Positions 21,020-32,644 of a stretch of DNA of 64,000 bases are shown here, piece by piece; position 1 is the stretch's first letter; every line of letters begins with the position of its first letter. Location: NCBI RefSeq assembly GCF_001619985.1, contig NW_017264203.1, forward strand, positions 434,001 to 498,000. Reading direction: 5' to 3'. Below the pieces are notes generated by a model, which did no database searches, had not been told where the DNA came from, and saw only the letters and a program-made list of their open reading frames with translations. The DNA comes from Xylona heveae TC161. Its lineage: Eukaryota > Ascomycota > Xylonomycetes > Xylonales > Xylonaceae. Position numbers and translations under genes: made by a program.

Positions 21020-24000
21020 CTACATGTAAGTAGTAATAGATATGCATTTTTAACTATTTTATTGTTTAATTATTAATAATCTATACATAATTATAGTTTG
21101 CTATTTTTTTTAGTACTTACAATATTAAAAATCTTATTAAACTCTTACTAGATCTGATGTATTCTTTCTTGATATTCTTTTAATGCTTTAGCTTGTTGTT
21201 ATGTTTTGAAATATATTAGTCCTGGTTTTAATATTGCCTCTTCTTTTAGAGGTATTTTATAATCTCATAGCTTATATCTTGGTAAAATCATTTCTTTTGA
21301 ATTTTTGAAAAGTTCCCTAAACTTTTTATATCCTAGTAGTATCTTGGTTGTTAGTATCTTTTCAATCTTTTAAATCTATATTATATAAGCTCTATGCTTA
21401 GTATCTAATATTTTTTTTTGCATGTATCTAAGACTTATTACTTTAATCTAGAGTAGACTTCAAGATGAAAGTACCCTTTGAAATTACCCAAATCAAAAAA
21501 CCAAAAACAAAAAAAAAACTAAAAATCAAACTTTAATCTTCTTTTATTACTTTTATTACTTTTACTTTGTCTTTTTTATTATTTTTCTAATTTTCTTTTA
21601 TTTTATGTTGATGGATGACATCCAGTATCAGCTTGACTGACTCTAGAGTGACCTCCAAAAGCTCAACATATATTCTATGTATTTAAACTATAGATCCTGC
21701 CATAGCTTTAGAGCTGCATGCAGAATGAAGAAACAAACAAACAAACTTATTACTTTAATATTTAAGTCTTTTGTTAATTTTTTATAATTAATCTTTGTTT
21801 ATTATGTATCTTGTTAGAGTTTTTGATATCCTATCTTTTTAAATAACTTAAAACTTTCTAATCTAGGCCTTCTAGTTTGTTGATTTTTTATAACCTTTCT
21901 AGTAGAAAAGTAAATAATCTGTTAACATTAGTTAATTTATAAGTTAGTTGCCTATAACTAGTTCATTCTTAAACTAAAGTCTAATCTCATTCCTATATTA
22001 ATAATATTAATAAAACTATACCAAAATATTTTATCTAGCTATATATTAAGCTCTTTTGTATACATTTTAATGAATTTTTTATTAAATGCTAGTAAACTTT
22101 CATTTGTCATTTATACTTAAATTAGATTTTTTTTAAGTCTCTATAGTAAATTTAGCTATTTCATTACCTTGAATAATATTATACTACCTGTAGCTCTACT
22201 GTCCACTAGTATATTGACATGTTTTCCTTGGATTTAAACCTGTATGTATACTATATTCTCTAGATTTGTATTTACAAAACATATAGCTATGTCATTCTAT
22301 TGCTCTAGATTTAGATAGTCCTCTAGTTTTTCAACTATAGTTTTCTTTTAGAACTCATCATTGTACTATATACTAAGCAATCATTTATTATATAGTCTTG
22401 CTTTAGTATTTAGTAATGTTCTAGATACCTTGGATCATTCTTTGCTACTTGTTACTCTGAGATATGTAGATAGCATTTGTTTTTTAAATAGTTATATTAC
22501 TTTGTTTAATGTAGATGTTTGTCTTGTTGTTATATCTAATTCAGGCATTCAATCTTCTAATATTTATACCATGGATAATAATATTTCATTGTTTTTACTT
22601 TGATAACTTAGTTTCTCTAATAGTTATATTTTTTTTGTGCTTTCTAGAGTTTGTAAAATAAGTACTCTTTGTAATAAGCTTCAATATTAGTAACTTTAGT
22701 TTCTAAGTCATTAGACTCCTTATCTTTTGAAATAAATATTTTTTCTGTCTCTTGTTTATGCTAATGTTACTCATTTTATTATTTTCTTAGCTATTATTCT
22801 AGATTTTAATATTTTTACTAATGTTCTAGAGTTCATTCCTCAATAGCATTCTTTCAAATGTTTCATTTAATATTTTTTTCTTTTTTTATTCCTTGGTTAA
22901 AGTTATGTTGTCCAACTGCTTGTTTTTAGATTCTTTTAACATGCTCAATTGCTATAAATTATTAATCTACTTCTGGTAATTAATCTTTGTCATTGATTTA
23001 TGATTTTTCCAGCCAATATTATTTATTCTACTCTTAGAAATCCTCTTTTAGCTTTTTAAATATAGCTTTTTCTACTATTATGCTTGTAATATTCTAGTGT
23101 TTCTTGGTCTACTTAATTTCTTTAGTAATTAGAGCCACATACTCTGTTATTTGCTAGTATTGTGCTAGGAATTTATTCTTTTATTCCTCTTTAAAGTTGT
23201 CTGGTTCCTGGGTTTGTCTTTGTAGAACCTTGACTTATCTTGTAATTTCTTTCTAGGTTACTTATATTTATTTATTAATTTCCTTCTTGAGCTATTTGAT
23301 ATAGTTTTAGTATTGTTTCATAATTACTTCTTGTAAGTACAGGTGTTATTGTACCAGGTTTTTGTAGATTGCCTTTTAGATCTTATTTTCTTGTTCTAGT
23401 CTATTAGATATTTCTAAGTATTGTATGTTTGCTTCTCTAAATATATACTGTGTGTTAATCTCATGTTTTTACCTGTTTTGATCCTGTTAGTATTGGTTAA
23501 GTAGTTTGTTTAGTTGTTTACATGCTTTGATAATTAGTAATACTACTATCTTTGCTTTCTCTTTTATTTTGTTAATTATTAGTTCTTCTATAAATTCTAT
23601 AGTAGTCCCTATAACTGCCTTCAGGTGTTAGGTTTGTTTTCAAGCTTTTTATATTTATTTAAGGTCTAGATCTAGATGGTTTTATTTGCTCTCTTTCTAT
23701 CCTTGAAGTTTGATAAATTTTAAAAATCTAATTTTTAGGGTCTATATGTTTTTAAATTTTTCATGATTCTTTTGTCTTGATTTATAATCTTTTCTCTAGT
23801 ATTTAGTTTTTTTATATCTAAGACAAGCTTTCTTATTGAAGCATTGTTGTCTTTCTTTCTTAGTAATAGAATTTCTATATTTTTGTTTTTATATAGTGTC
23901 TAGATCTATTGAGTTACTCTTGTCTAGTGTTTTGCTTTAATACTTCTTTGTATTCATTCTATAGCTGGTCCTATATTCTAAATGTTAATACTTCTTTTCT

Positions 24001-24615
24001 TGCTCTTGTTTATATTGATAATTATTAATTTTTACAGCTAGTTCTGCTATTTCATGCATAGTTTCTAGCCTTTCTCCTCTAGCTATCTTGTCCTTGACTT
24101 ACTCCTTGAGTTTGTTATAGAAGATTGTACTTGGTAGTACTTGTTTCTACAATACAATTGATGCTACATATATAAACTCTACTATATATAAAGCTGTCAA
24201 TCTCTTTTGTTACATAGTTTAAAGTTTTTGTTCTACTGCTTGTACTTTGTTAATCTTGCTATAGATTTCTTTAATGTACTTTTTCAATTTGTTGTAGTAG
24301 CTAAAAATAAGTGTAGTTTCTGTATCTATTTGTTTGTTTAGTTTGTTCTTCATATAGTTATCTATATATAGTTAAAACTACTCTAGGACTTCTCCTTTTA
24401 TATACATTCCTGCTACTAAGATCTTGTCTAATTTACCTAGAAAAGTTAATGTATTGAATCCTAGATATAGCTTTATAGCAATAAGCCATGCTTTAAGCAT
24501 TCTTCTCTTTCTATTAAACTTGTCTAGTACTACTACTTTGACATTGACCTATTGATACTATGTTGTTAATTGAGCTTGAAGTCCTATAGTAATTTTTATT
24601 AACATTAAATTATTT
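21020..24615 (-). mobile_element. Second Ty3/Gypsy copy, partial, heavily decayed
   Basis: The reverse complement of this region aligns with about 9,960 to 13,240 of the element at 9,341 to 16,924: gag, the long spacer region, protease and the first part of reverse transcriptase. The protease match is plain around 22,185 to 22,330. No LTR is recognisable at either end. It is more A/T-rich and more decayed than the first copy, with many breaks, so it is probably older. A separate 297-bp element is inserted in it. Both Gypsy copies share the unusual spacer between gag and protease, so the spacer belongs to the family and not to one copy. Confidence 0.85.
21448..21744 (+). mobile_element. SINE-like insertion with 15-bp target duplication
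   Basis: A 297-bp stretch absent from the matching place in the first Gypsy copy (around 12,795 to 12,817, which serves as the empty site). It is flanked by ACTTATTACTTTAAT at 21,433-21,447 and again at 21,745-21,759. It has no terminal inverted repeats, no coding frame, and ends in an (AAAC)n-like tail (gaaacaaacaaacaa). Long target duplications with an A-rich tail fit LINE-driven retroposition. Two internal stretches beginning TCTAGAGT are similar to each other. I do not see a clear Pol III box B, but that motif contains CG in its consensus and would have decayed. Confidence 0.7.
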
Positions 24616-24946
24616 TAATTTTTAAGATCTAATCATTACTAATATATAAATTTTTAATATCAAGTAACTTATTATCAATATTGATATATTAGAAAATTTT
24701 TTCAAATATATTATATAAATAAATTTAACCACGAGTTTCATTCTAGTACTGTATAAAAAGAATTTTATTATTAATATAAGATTTGTCTAAAATTCATTTG
24801 TAATAATATTTTTAATTATTGTGCATGTAAAAGAATTTTAGAATACAAGACGTAAATAGCTTCTTAATTAAATCCATGAGAGATCGAACATCGAGAGATA
24901 CAAACTATCCTGTTTCAAATAGAAAAAAATCGAACACAAGTCAGAG
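24616..24946. other. Border between CpG-free island and gene-rich DNA
   Basis: A/T-rich to about 24,725. The first CG I find is at about 24,732 (accacgag), then CGs recur (about 24,850, 24,885, 24,891). No gene lies here apart from the probable 3' UTR of the ssn6 homologue. Confidence 0.75.
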
Positions 24947-27824
24947 TTAAGTCTGCATGTCAACCTTTGACTGACCGTTACCCATGACAGTGTTGCTGCT
25001 TACGCGCTGAGGGCTGGACTTCTCCATAATAGGCTGAGAACTTGCGATTATTGCTCGCTTACTCTCCTCCTCGGCGTCCTCATCATAGTCTTCATCAACG
25101 TCCATCTTCCGCGCTGCAGATTCAACTTGTTCTCGTCTATCATCCCGTGGAGGTTCGACCGCCTGTGCAATCTGTGGTGCGTGGTGCATTGAAGGCAGAG
25201 AAGGCGGATGATGGGCAGCCTCGGATGGGTGATAATTGTCATTAGCCTGTCGCTGATCTTCCATACGTCGAGCTGCAGAAGAGCTACGCCTATGTCGTTC
25301 TCGAGGAGAGGACATCCTGTCGGGTGGGGAAGCTCTGTGATGGCGATGATCGTCTAGTCTTGCACGATTCTCCTCATTCGCATGTTTCTTGACAGAAGCT
25401 GCTTCGTCTTCCCATTCTCGCAGCCTCTTTGGCGCAACCGAGGGGGCCCGATCTTCTCTCTCTCTGGCCGCAGCTTCAGCAGCAACAAGAGCAGCGGCTG
25501 GGGGAGGAGCTCCACTAGCGATCCCTCCTGACTGGGATTGAATTGAGGGATGAGGGTACTGTTGGTGAGTGTAGGCACTGCCTGGTGAAGACGGAGCCCT
25601 AGTATCTACAATCGGTCTGACTTCTGGCGGGGGACTATGTCCACGTCCATAGGGAGGCAGAGGTCCAGGAACCCCCAAACCATTCGTACCGTTTGCGGCC
25701 TGCGCTATGCTTGTCGCAGTTGCCCCGTAATTTGGGTTTGTAATTCGATTTTGCGGGGGTTGAGGCATTTGTGAAGGGGGAGGTTGAGGAAGACTTTGTG
25801 CCCCGGCATACGGATTTGGTGCAGAGTGCGTTAATTTGGGAGACGGTGATAGTCCCCTGCGAACCGGCGTATGTCGATGCTGTTCTTGGTATTGCCTGAT
25901 TGCCTCGGATCTGGGGCTCGACTGACGCGGCTGTGGAGGAGGTCTGATACTGTCTCGCTGATCAAAATGGGTCGGCTGCTGTGGCTGAGGGTTTTGTATT
26001 TCTGCCAGTCTCCGACTCCAGTCAGCACCGGAGCCAAGAGGAGCTGTCGCCGGACCAGCAGGCGCAGAAGCCGGACCCTGGGGGCCCCATTGTGGAGCAG
26101 GAGGACCAGCAACGCCCGCAGCTTGATAAAGCTGAGGGTGTACATCCTGAGGCAGAGGTGCGGCGGTTTGACCGGGAACTCCGGAGGACTGCCCATTTCG
26201 AAGAAGTTGGAGTCGTGCCTTGATATGGACATTGGTGGGATCTAGGTCTGCAGCGCGTTGATAGGCGTCCAAGGCATCATTCGTCTGGTTGTTGCAAGAC
26301 TCATACTGTTGCGCCCCTTCAGGTTAGTTTCGAGGCAGGAAGCTGATAATCATATCTGAACCACGTACCAGAGTACCAAGATCGTACCACACTTCTGATA
26401 TATACGGATTTAATCGAATGGCGCGGGAATATGCATCGAGAGCATCGCGATATTGATTGATCTGATAATACAAAACCCCAATAGAGCACCAAAAAGTAGG
26501 ATTCCGCCCATCGCGGTATACAGCCTGCTGATAGGCTTCGTAGGCTTTGGGATATTTTTGCTGTGACATGTAACAGCGACCGAGCAGATACCAGCTTTGT
26601 GCGTCGGTATTGTCTTTCAGGCGCATTATTAGATACGGATTTCCACATGGGAGCGTTGATAGTTAGAGGTACTTACCTGCGCTTACTGATTTCTCGAGAT
26701 ACTCAATAGCTTGCTCCTGGCTAGCAAAGCTGGAGCTCTGCTGGTGATGAAGCCACCCAAGCTGTTGAAGAACCTTAGCATGATGTGGATCTCGCTCAAG
26801 GACCCGCCTATAGGCAGCCTTTGCGGAATCATACTGCAATGCATTCGTTAATTTCTAATCAAAACGACACAGATGGCGCCACTCACATCCTTCTGTTGTT
26901 CATGAACATGTCCAATTTGGAACCAAATATCTTCTTCAGTTAGGGGCCTAGGTGGATCGGTCACGATGTACTTGAAACACTGACGGAGCCAAATTAGCAT
27001 TAATTATATTTCAAATCCGTTATCCGTGTTTACCTCGAGACTTTGCGCGAACTTTTGTTGTTGCTTGTAAATTATCCCGAGTCGAAAGTATATCTCATTG
27101 GCCTTCTCAAAATCCGGCTGCATGCGCATAACTTGCGAAAAGGCTTCCTCTGCATGCTCCAAGGAGCCGTAGCGGTCATACAGGATACCAATACCATACC
27201 AAAGTTTAGGCTCCTGCATAGATCAGGGTAATTAGTTTCCTCAGCTGATGTGGTAGTGGGAATATTCTAACCTTCGGGTCCCGCAGATGATACAAAGCTT
27301 GTTGATATGCCGAATAGGCTTGCTGTAAATCATCCATCATCAAGTAACAATGACCTTCAAACACGTCAGCGGAAGAAGCTAGCAAAATCGATGATGCGAG
27401 AGCAGCATACCCAGGCTACCCCAAACTTCGCCATTATTTCCTTCTATCTTCAGTATATTCTGAAGATACTCTACGGCTTTTGGGAACAATTCCTTGGTCC
27501 GAAGGATACAAGAGATGGCATTCATTGCAGGAACAGACCATTGATTATGGCGCATTGCCTGCTCATAGGCGTTCATGGCACCATCAAGGTCCCCCATAAA
27601 TTCTGTCAGGCTGCCTATTTGGGAGTCAGATGAATCACTGATAATGGAAGACTCTAGATCTTACCAATTTGGAGCCATACGGCCTCATTGATAGAAGCGA
27701 GGTGCTGTGAAGCAGGCTTCTGTTGTGGTTGTAATGGAATATGTCCATTGGGCTGAGGCGCGCCCGGAGGCCCGTGATGAGGATGCATACCACCCGTGGG
27801 AGATGGCTGCGGATGAGTAGACAT
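24947..27824 (-). CDS. ssn6: Ssn6/Cyc8 general transcriptional corepressor (TPR protein)
   Basis: Eight exons joined by short GT-AG introns encode a protein of about 820 residues. It acts in the nucleus with Tup1 as the Cyc8-Tup1 corepressor recruited by DNA-binding repressors. The N-terminus (MSTHPQPSPTGG) is Pro/Gln/His-rich. About ten tetratricopeptide repeats follow, from NEAVWLQIG through MGDLDGAMNAYEQAM, LWYGIGILYDRYG, DIWFQIGHVHEQQ, SWYLLGRCYMSQQKYPKAY and VWYDLGTL. A long Pro/Gln/Ala-rich tail ends in a Lys/Asp/Glu-rich stretch. The start at 27,824 is the first ATG in the frame. The last exon (26,305-24,947) holds the whole disordered tail. The stop codon lies only about 220 bp from the CpG-free transposon island, yet the gene looks intact. 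Confidence 0.95.
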
Positions 27825-30291
27825 TGGTGGCCGAATCACTTTGACAGTGGTTAAGCTGATTACGAATTTCGAAAATAGATTGGGAAGATCGCGCTGAAAC
27901 CTCTAGAAAGAAGCTTGGAAACTAGAAATGTTGAGGTTTAGAGTCGCAACGTCGAGGCTCCCAAGGAAAGTTTGACTGCACGCGGAACTGCAGCAGAGGT
28001 GTCGATAGCAGAGTTTCTGTGATATACTGCCGACGATATTGATATGTTGACTGCTTGTCCGGAAGGAAAAGGTTCGGGTGCAAATGGTAGAAACGGAACT
28101 ATAGAGGTGACAGTTGTAGACGGCGAGATCAAGGCTCCACAATATCGTGGAGAGCCTTATTGCGGTGCAAAAATGTTAAGATTCCCACAAGCGACAGCAA
28201 AACTGTTAGATGCTTGAGTAGTTGGCAGGCTATGCAAGCAGCTCAATCTGTTGATGATATAGCACACGCGAATAATGAGAGGTGTATTGAAGTGCTCAAG
28301 AGAAGATCACAGAGAGCTGGGAGCAAGACCCAAAGAAGACCTATATGGCACTGCTGACAATGGACAACAGATTTGACTATCAATACTTTGGCGATGAACA
28401 AGAAAGCACGATATCATCACTATCGTCGACGTCGATGGTGCAAGCGATGAGGAGCGAGAGAAGTGCGGAAGGAGGGAAAAACGGGGGAGGGCGTGAGCGA
28501 GAAGGCGAAGCCGCTTGAGATGGATAGAAAGGCCTGGGTTAGGGTTATTGAGGTCCACGATGGACGCTACTTTAGCAGATTGCAGCTTACCTGCGGATGA
28601 CGGGAACATTGGCGTGGCGCGCGACCTTACCGAGCTTGCCAGCCCTTGTCCCATTACTTTAAAAGCAACGTGACGAAAGCGCACGGGGAAAGTCTATCTA
28701 CTCTTCTTTAAGTACAAACTTTTCTTTTATCGCTGTCAGTGCCGCCAAGTTATCAACAGAATACTTCTAAAAAAGTAGCTCAACTTATTATGCCTGTCCT
28801 GCAAACTACTCTCTTTTGAAGCCTGGCTCGCTTTGCCCTCCCCACCATTCTATACACGATTTTTGCCAAATTCCGCCGACCCCTCGCCTCAGGGGTGGCC
28901 GCCCATCTCTTTGGCGAGAGTCCAAGATGGTTCGTTTCCAGCCCCAAGGTCGGCACCTTAGTCCTTCATTTTGGGAGAATACAGCGAATGTCGTTGCACT
29001 GCATACTGGGGTACAAGTATTCGATTTTTCTTGGACACTGAGCTCTGTCATGAAGTTTACAGCATGATTTCCTTTGCCCAATCAATTCCACAACCATGCG
29101 TAGATATGGAAATACCCGATTATCGTCATTCGTCAACAACCGTCAACAACCAATGAAGGAGTAATTTTATCAATGCTAATTTTCTGTACCTTCAATGCTC
29201 ATGTTTGTGGCTAAAACTTTTGGTCCAGTAGAAATATCCTTAGATATACTTACCCTATCCACCGAGATTGTTTATAAACTTAATCCTATTGTATGTAAGG
29301 TAATTACGTAGACTGTATTCTTACATGAATGATAATGTCATCTATTTTTTCATGCTGGAACTTTATAGCTCTGAAAATCAATTAATATCTCTAAAGTATA
29401 ATAATCAAAGCTTTGAGACTCCTTGTATTGCGAAAGTCAAGGGATACTACAGACTCACAATACGAATTTTGAATTGCAGAATACCACGAATTATTGATGG
29501 TCCGTTAATGAAATATAGGTAGGTAAGTTAACAGTTGCTAGATTGCTTGAGTGTACTCCTCGTTCGTAGCAGGGTAGCTGTATAAAAATAGTTAGCTTGC
29601 AAACAAACGAATCAAGTCACGTGATGGGACAAGAACGCATTAGATGAGCATGTAATTCATTGCTTTAAAATTATTCCGATCCACTGGGTTGAAAACCAGT
29701 ACATACAGATGCCACTATTGTAAGCAAGAGAAGATTAAAATTATCCCTCATAAACTTCGTTGTTGTTATCTTCCATTGACTTGAATTTATAATGTATCCG
29801 AAGGTTCTTGCTCACGCTAGAAGGAGTACGTAGCGCGTAAAAGATAGGGTCTGAGAACGACTTGTATTTAACTTGAATGTTAATAATGTACAGAAGCAAA
29901 AATTTACACATGTTGACGGTACTTTTGAGCACCATCATGGTTAAGTTCGTAGACCCTAGAGGCATTTTGCTATAAAATAGAGCGCTAGCACATTCCTTAT
30001 TATTGTTCGTTATGGGTACGGGTAAACTATGAGGACACTAGCGTATGTGCTGATGTATGCCGGAGAAGATTTTGATCGATACTTGCGTGTAGGTATTCCC
30101 GGTGAGAAGTTTGCATGGTTTTACTTCGTATGGTTCCGTTGCAATTCCCAGTTGGGTGTAGACTGAGCCCTAAAGGTCCAGAGTTCGGGGGTTGTTCGCT
30201 AAGGGGTTAAGCGAGGCCACAATGTCAAAATCCATAGCATCGAATTCTTCCTGAACACCAGACGACAACAGCAAGCACCTTGGGCGACACA
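27825..30291. other. Intergenic region between ssn6 (-) and rpl3 (+)
   Basis: About 2.5 kb, probably with the long 5' leader of ssn6 (to about 28,690) and the rpl3 promoter. From about 29,160 to 29,960 it is A/T-rich. No tRNA, conserved coding frame or repeat was recognised. Confidence 0.5.
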
Positions 30292-31688
30292 ATGTCTCAC
30301 CGTAAATACGTGAGTGGAAGACTTCCAGGGAATGATCATGACCGCTAATTAAATTAAAGGAAGCTCCCCGTCACGGCAGTTTGGCGTACCTGCCACGGAA
30401 GCGCGCCAGCCGGCACCGAGGCAAGGTCAAGAGGTTAGCCATTTCCATCCTTAGGACTAGGTAATCTTCATATCTGACGAAAATTGGCAGCTTCCCCAAG
30501 GATGACCCGAAGAAGCCTGTTCACCTTACCGCTGCGATGGGTTATAAGGCCGGTATGAGTACCATTGTCCGTGACCTGGACCGCCCTGGTGCGAAGATGC
30601 ACAAGAAGGAGATCGTTGAGGCTGTCACCGTTATCGAGACACCTCCGGTATGTCGCACCCGCGAACTTATGAAAATACGGCTATGATAATGTCTAACAAT
30701 GGATTAGATGATCGCTGTTGGTCTCGTTGGTTATATCGAGACTCCCCGCGGTCTTCGTTCTCTCACCACCGTCTGGGCCGAGCATTTGAGTGACGAGGTC
30801 AAGCGTCGCTTCTACAAGAACTGGTACAAGAGCAAGAAGAAGGCTTTCACTAAGTACGCCAAGAAGCACTCCGAGAACAGCGGCGCTTCGATCACCAGCG
30901 AGCTCGAGCGTATCAAGAAGTACTGCACTGTTGTCCGTGTCCTTGCCCACACTCAGATCCGCAAGACTCCCTTGAAGCAGAAGAAGGCCCACCTCATGGA
31001 AATTCAGGTCAACGGCGGTAGCGTCTCCGACAAGGTTGAATTCGGTCAAGGGCTCTTTGAAAAGCCCATTGAAATCAGCTCTATCTTCGAAAAGGACGAG
31101 ATGATTGACTGCATTGCCGTCACTAAGGGTCATGGTTTCCAGGGTGTTACCAGCAGATGGGGTACCAAGAAGCTGCCTAGAAAAACACACAAGGGTCTCA
31201 GAAAGGTTGCTTGTATCGGTGCCTGGCACCCATCCCACGTCCAGTGGACCGTGCCCCGTGCTGGTCAGATGGGCTACCACCACCGTACCTCGGTCAACCA
31301 CAAGGTCTACCGCATTGGCCTTGGCGAGGACGCTGGAAATGCCTCCACCGACTTCGACGTTTCCAAGAAACAGATTACCCCGTGAGTTCATATCTTTTTT
31401 CCCGTAATACATACATAACTAATTGTGATCAGCATGGGTGGCTTCGTCCGCTACGGAGAGGTCAAGAACGATTATGTCATGCTCAAGGGCTGTGTTCCTG
31501 GTGTGAAGAAGCGGGTTATGACTCTGAGAAAGTCGATGTTCACTCACACCAGCCGTAGGGCCCTCGAGAAGGTTGACCTTAAATGGATCGACACTTCATC
31601 GAAGTTTGGTCACGGTGCCTTCCAGACTCCTGCCGAGAAGCACCAGTTCCTCGGCACCCTCAAGAAGGACCTTACGACCACTGCTTAA
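30292..31688 (+). CDS. rpl3: 60S ribosomal protein L3 (uL3)
   Basis: Five exons: 30,292-30,309; 30,360-30,433; 30,491-30,647; 30,708-31,381; 31,433-31,688. The product of about 392 residues has the usual uL3 length. It begins [15 protein letters not shown] and contains the conserved [19 protein letters not shown], the [16 protein letters not shown] core, [20 protein letters not shown] with the family His in the W-finger/basic loop region ([13 protein letters not shown]), and ends KKDLTTTA. uL3 lies near the peptidyl-transferase centre and helps early 60S assembly. A tiny 18-nt first coding exon before an intron is typical of fungal ribosomal protein genes. Codon use is strongly biased to C-ending codons, as expected for very high expression. 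Confidence 0.98.
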
Positions 31689-32129
31689 TTTGTTCTCATT
31701 ACGTCCTCTTTTGGAATGGTTGTCAGTTAAATTACTCCGTTCCAGTACTCTTTTTATTCTCAAAAAAAACTACTGTTGTCGTTAAATAGTCAATGTCAAA
31801 AGAACAGTGAATTGAGAATTGTGAAAGATCGAGATTTTGATGTTCTTGAAGAAATTTCCACTTTTCTGGAAATACTAGTAGTTCATATAGCTGCGCTTGT
31901 GAAATCTTATAGGACTTAAGCATGAGCTTAATGCGAGCTGAACTTTGTCCGATTGCGCCTTCAGTAATGACAATATAGGAACAACGAGCTGACACTCTGA
32001 TGAGACATCTGCACGGTAACTTCCGCAATACACTCTGGACCGTATGTGACGCCATGGAAGGTCCTTTTCACTCCCAACTCTGCAATCCTCCATGCCGATA
32101 TCTTAACAATTCAAATATTTCTCCTAACA
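31689..32129. other. Intergenic region, 3' of rpl3 to next gene
   Basis: About 440 bp. No gene or structured element recognised; probably the rpl3 3' UTR and the promoter of the next plus-strand gene. Confidence 0.5.
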
Positions 32130-32644
32130 ATGTCGTCTGACGAAGAGTACTCCGCTTTTCTCGAGAAGGCGAACCAAGACACAAATCTCACCAAGGCAGA
32201 TATATCCAACCCTGCTACCAAGGGAGGGGCGCCGGATGTACCGCAGGCCCTGCTCGAACTTGACGAGTATTACGTATCAGACTCCGATGAGCCATTCGAG
32301 CCTTTCAGCTTTCACTGGGACGGACCACATTTCCCATCCATCGGTAAACGAGTCCCGTTGAAGCTGCACACTTCCTCTACTCCTTCATAGACTAATTTGC
32401 GAGCAAAGAGGAATTCAAAAGCCTTATAGATTCACAAGCAGAAATTACGACGCTCGATGCTGGCGAATTCGATCCTAGAGGCTACTATAAGAAGGTGTTG
32501 TCTGTGATTAGCGACTTGGGCGACGGCGATTTGAAAATATATCGGGTACAGCACGACAATATTAGAGCGGAATACTTTATTATGAGCCGTATTCCAAGCC
32601 TCTCAAAAGTCATAGGTGCGAAAGCGAGAGCTGTTGAGACTTGA
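32130..32644 (+). CDS. Small conserved fungal protein of unknown function
   Basis: Two exons (32,130-32,343 and 32,409-32,644) with a 65-bp GT-AG intron. The splice gives PSIEEFKSLID, and the frame runs to TGA at 32,642. The product of about 149 residues is acidic at the N-terminus (MSSDEEYSAFLEKANQDT), has a conserved-looking middle (YYVSDSDEPFEPFSFHWDG) and a compact C-terminal part with alternating hydrophobics (VISDLGDGDLKIYRVQHDN, YFIMSR, KARAVET). From memory similar short proteins occur widely in Eurotiomycetes, and the fold may resemble nuclease A inhibitor-like proteins, but that is a weak guess. No signal peptide or membrane segment. Confidence 0.75.

Noticed and set aside
1-24730. 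The island as a centromere
   Set aside because: A/T-rich repeat blocks can be centromeric, and a CENP-A-like gene fossil is not evidence for this. Nothing in the sequence alone supports it.
28806-29522. Several open frames upstream of rpl3
   Set aside because: They are short, overlap on both strands, lack family features or plausible splice structure, and lie in a promoter-like region.
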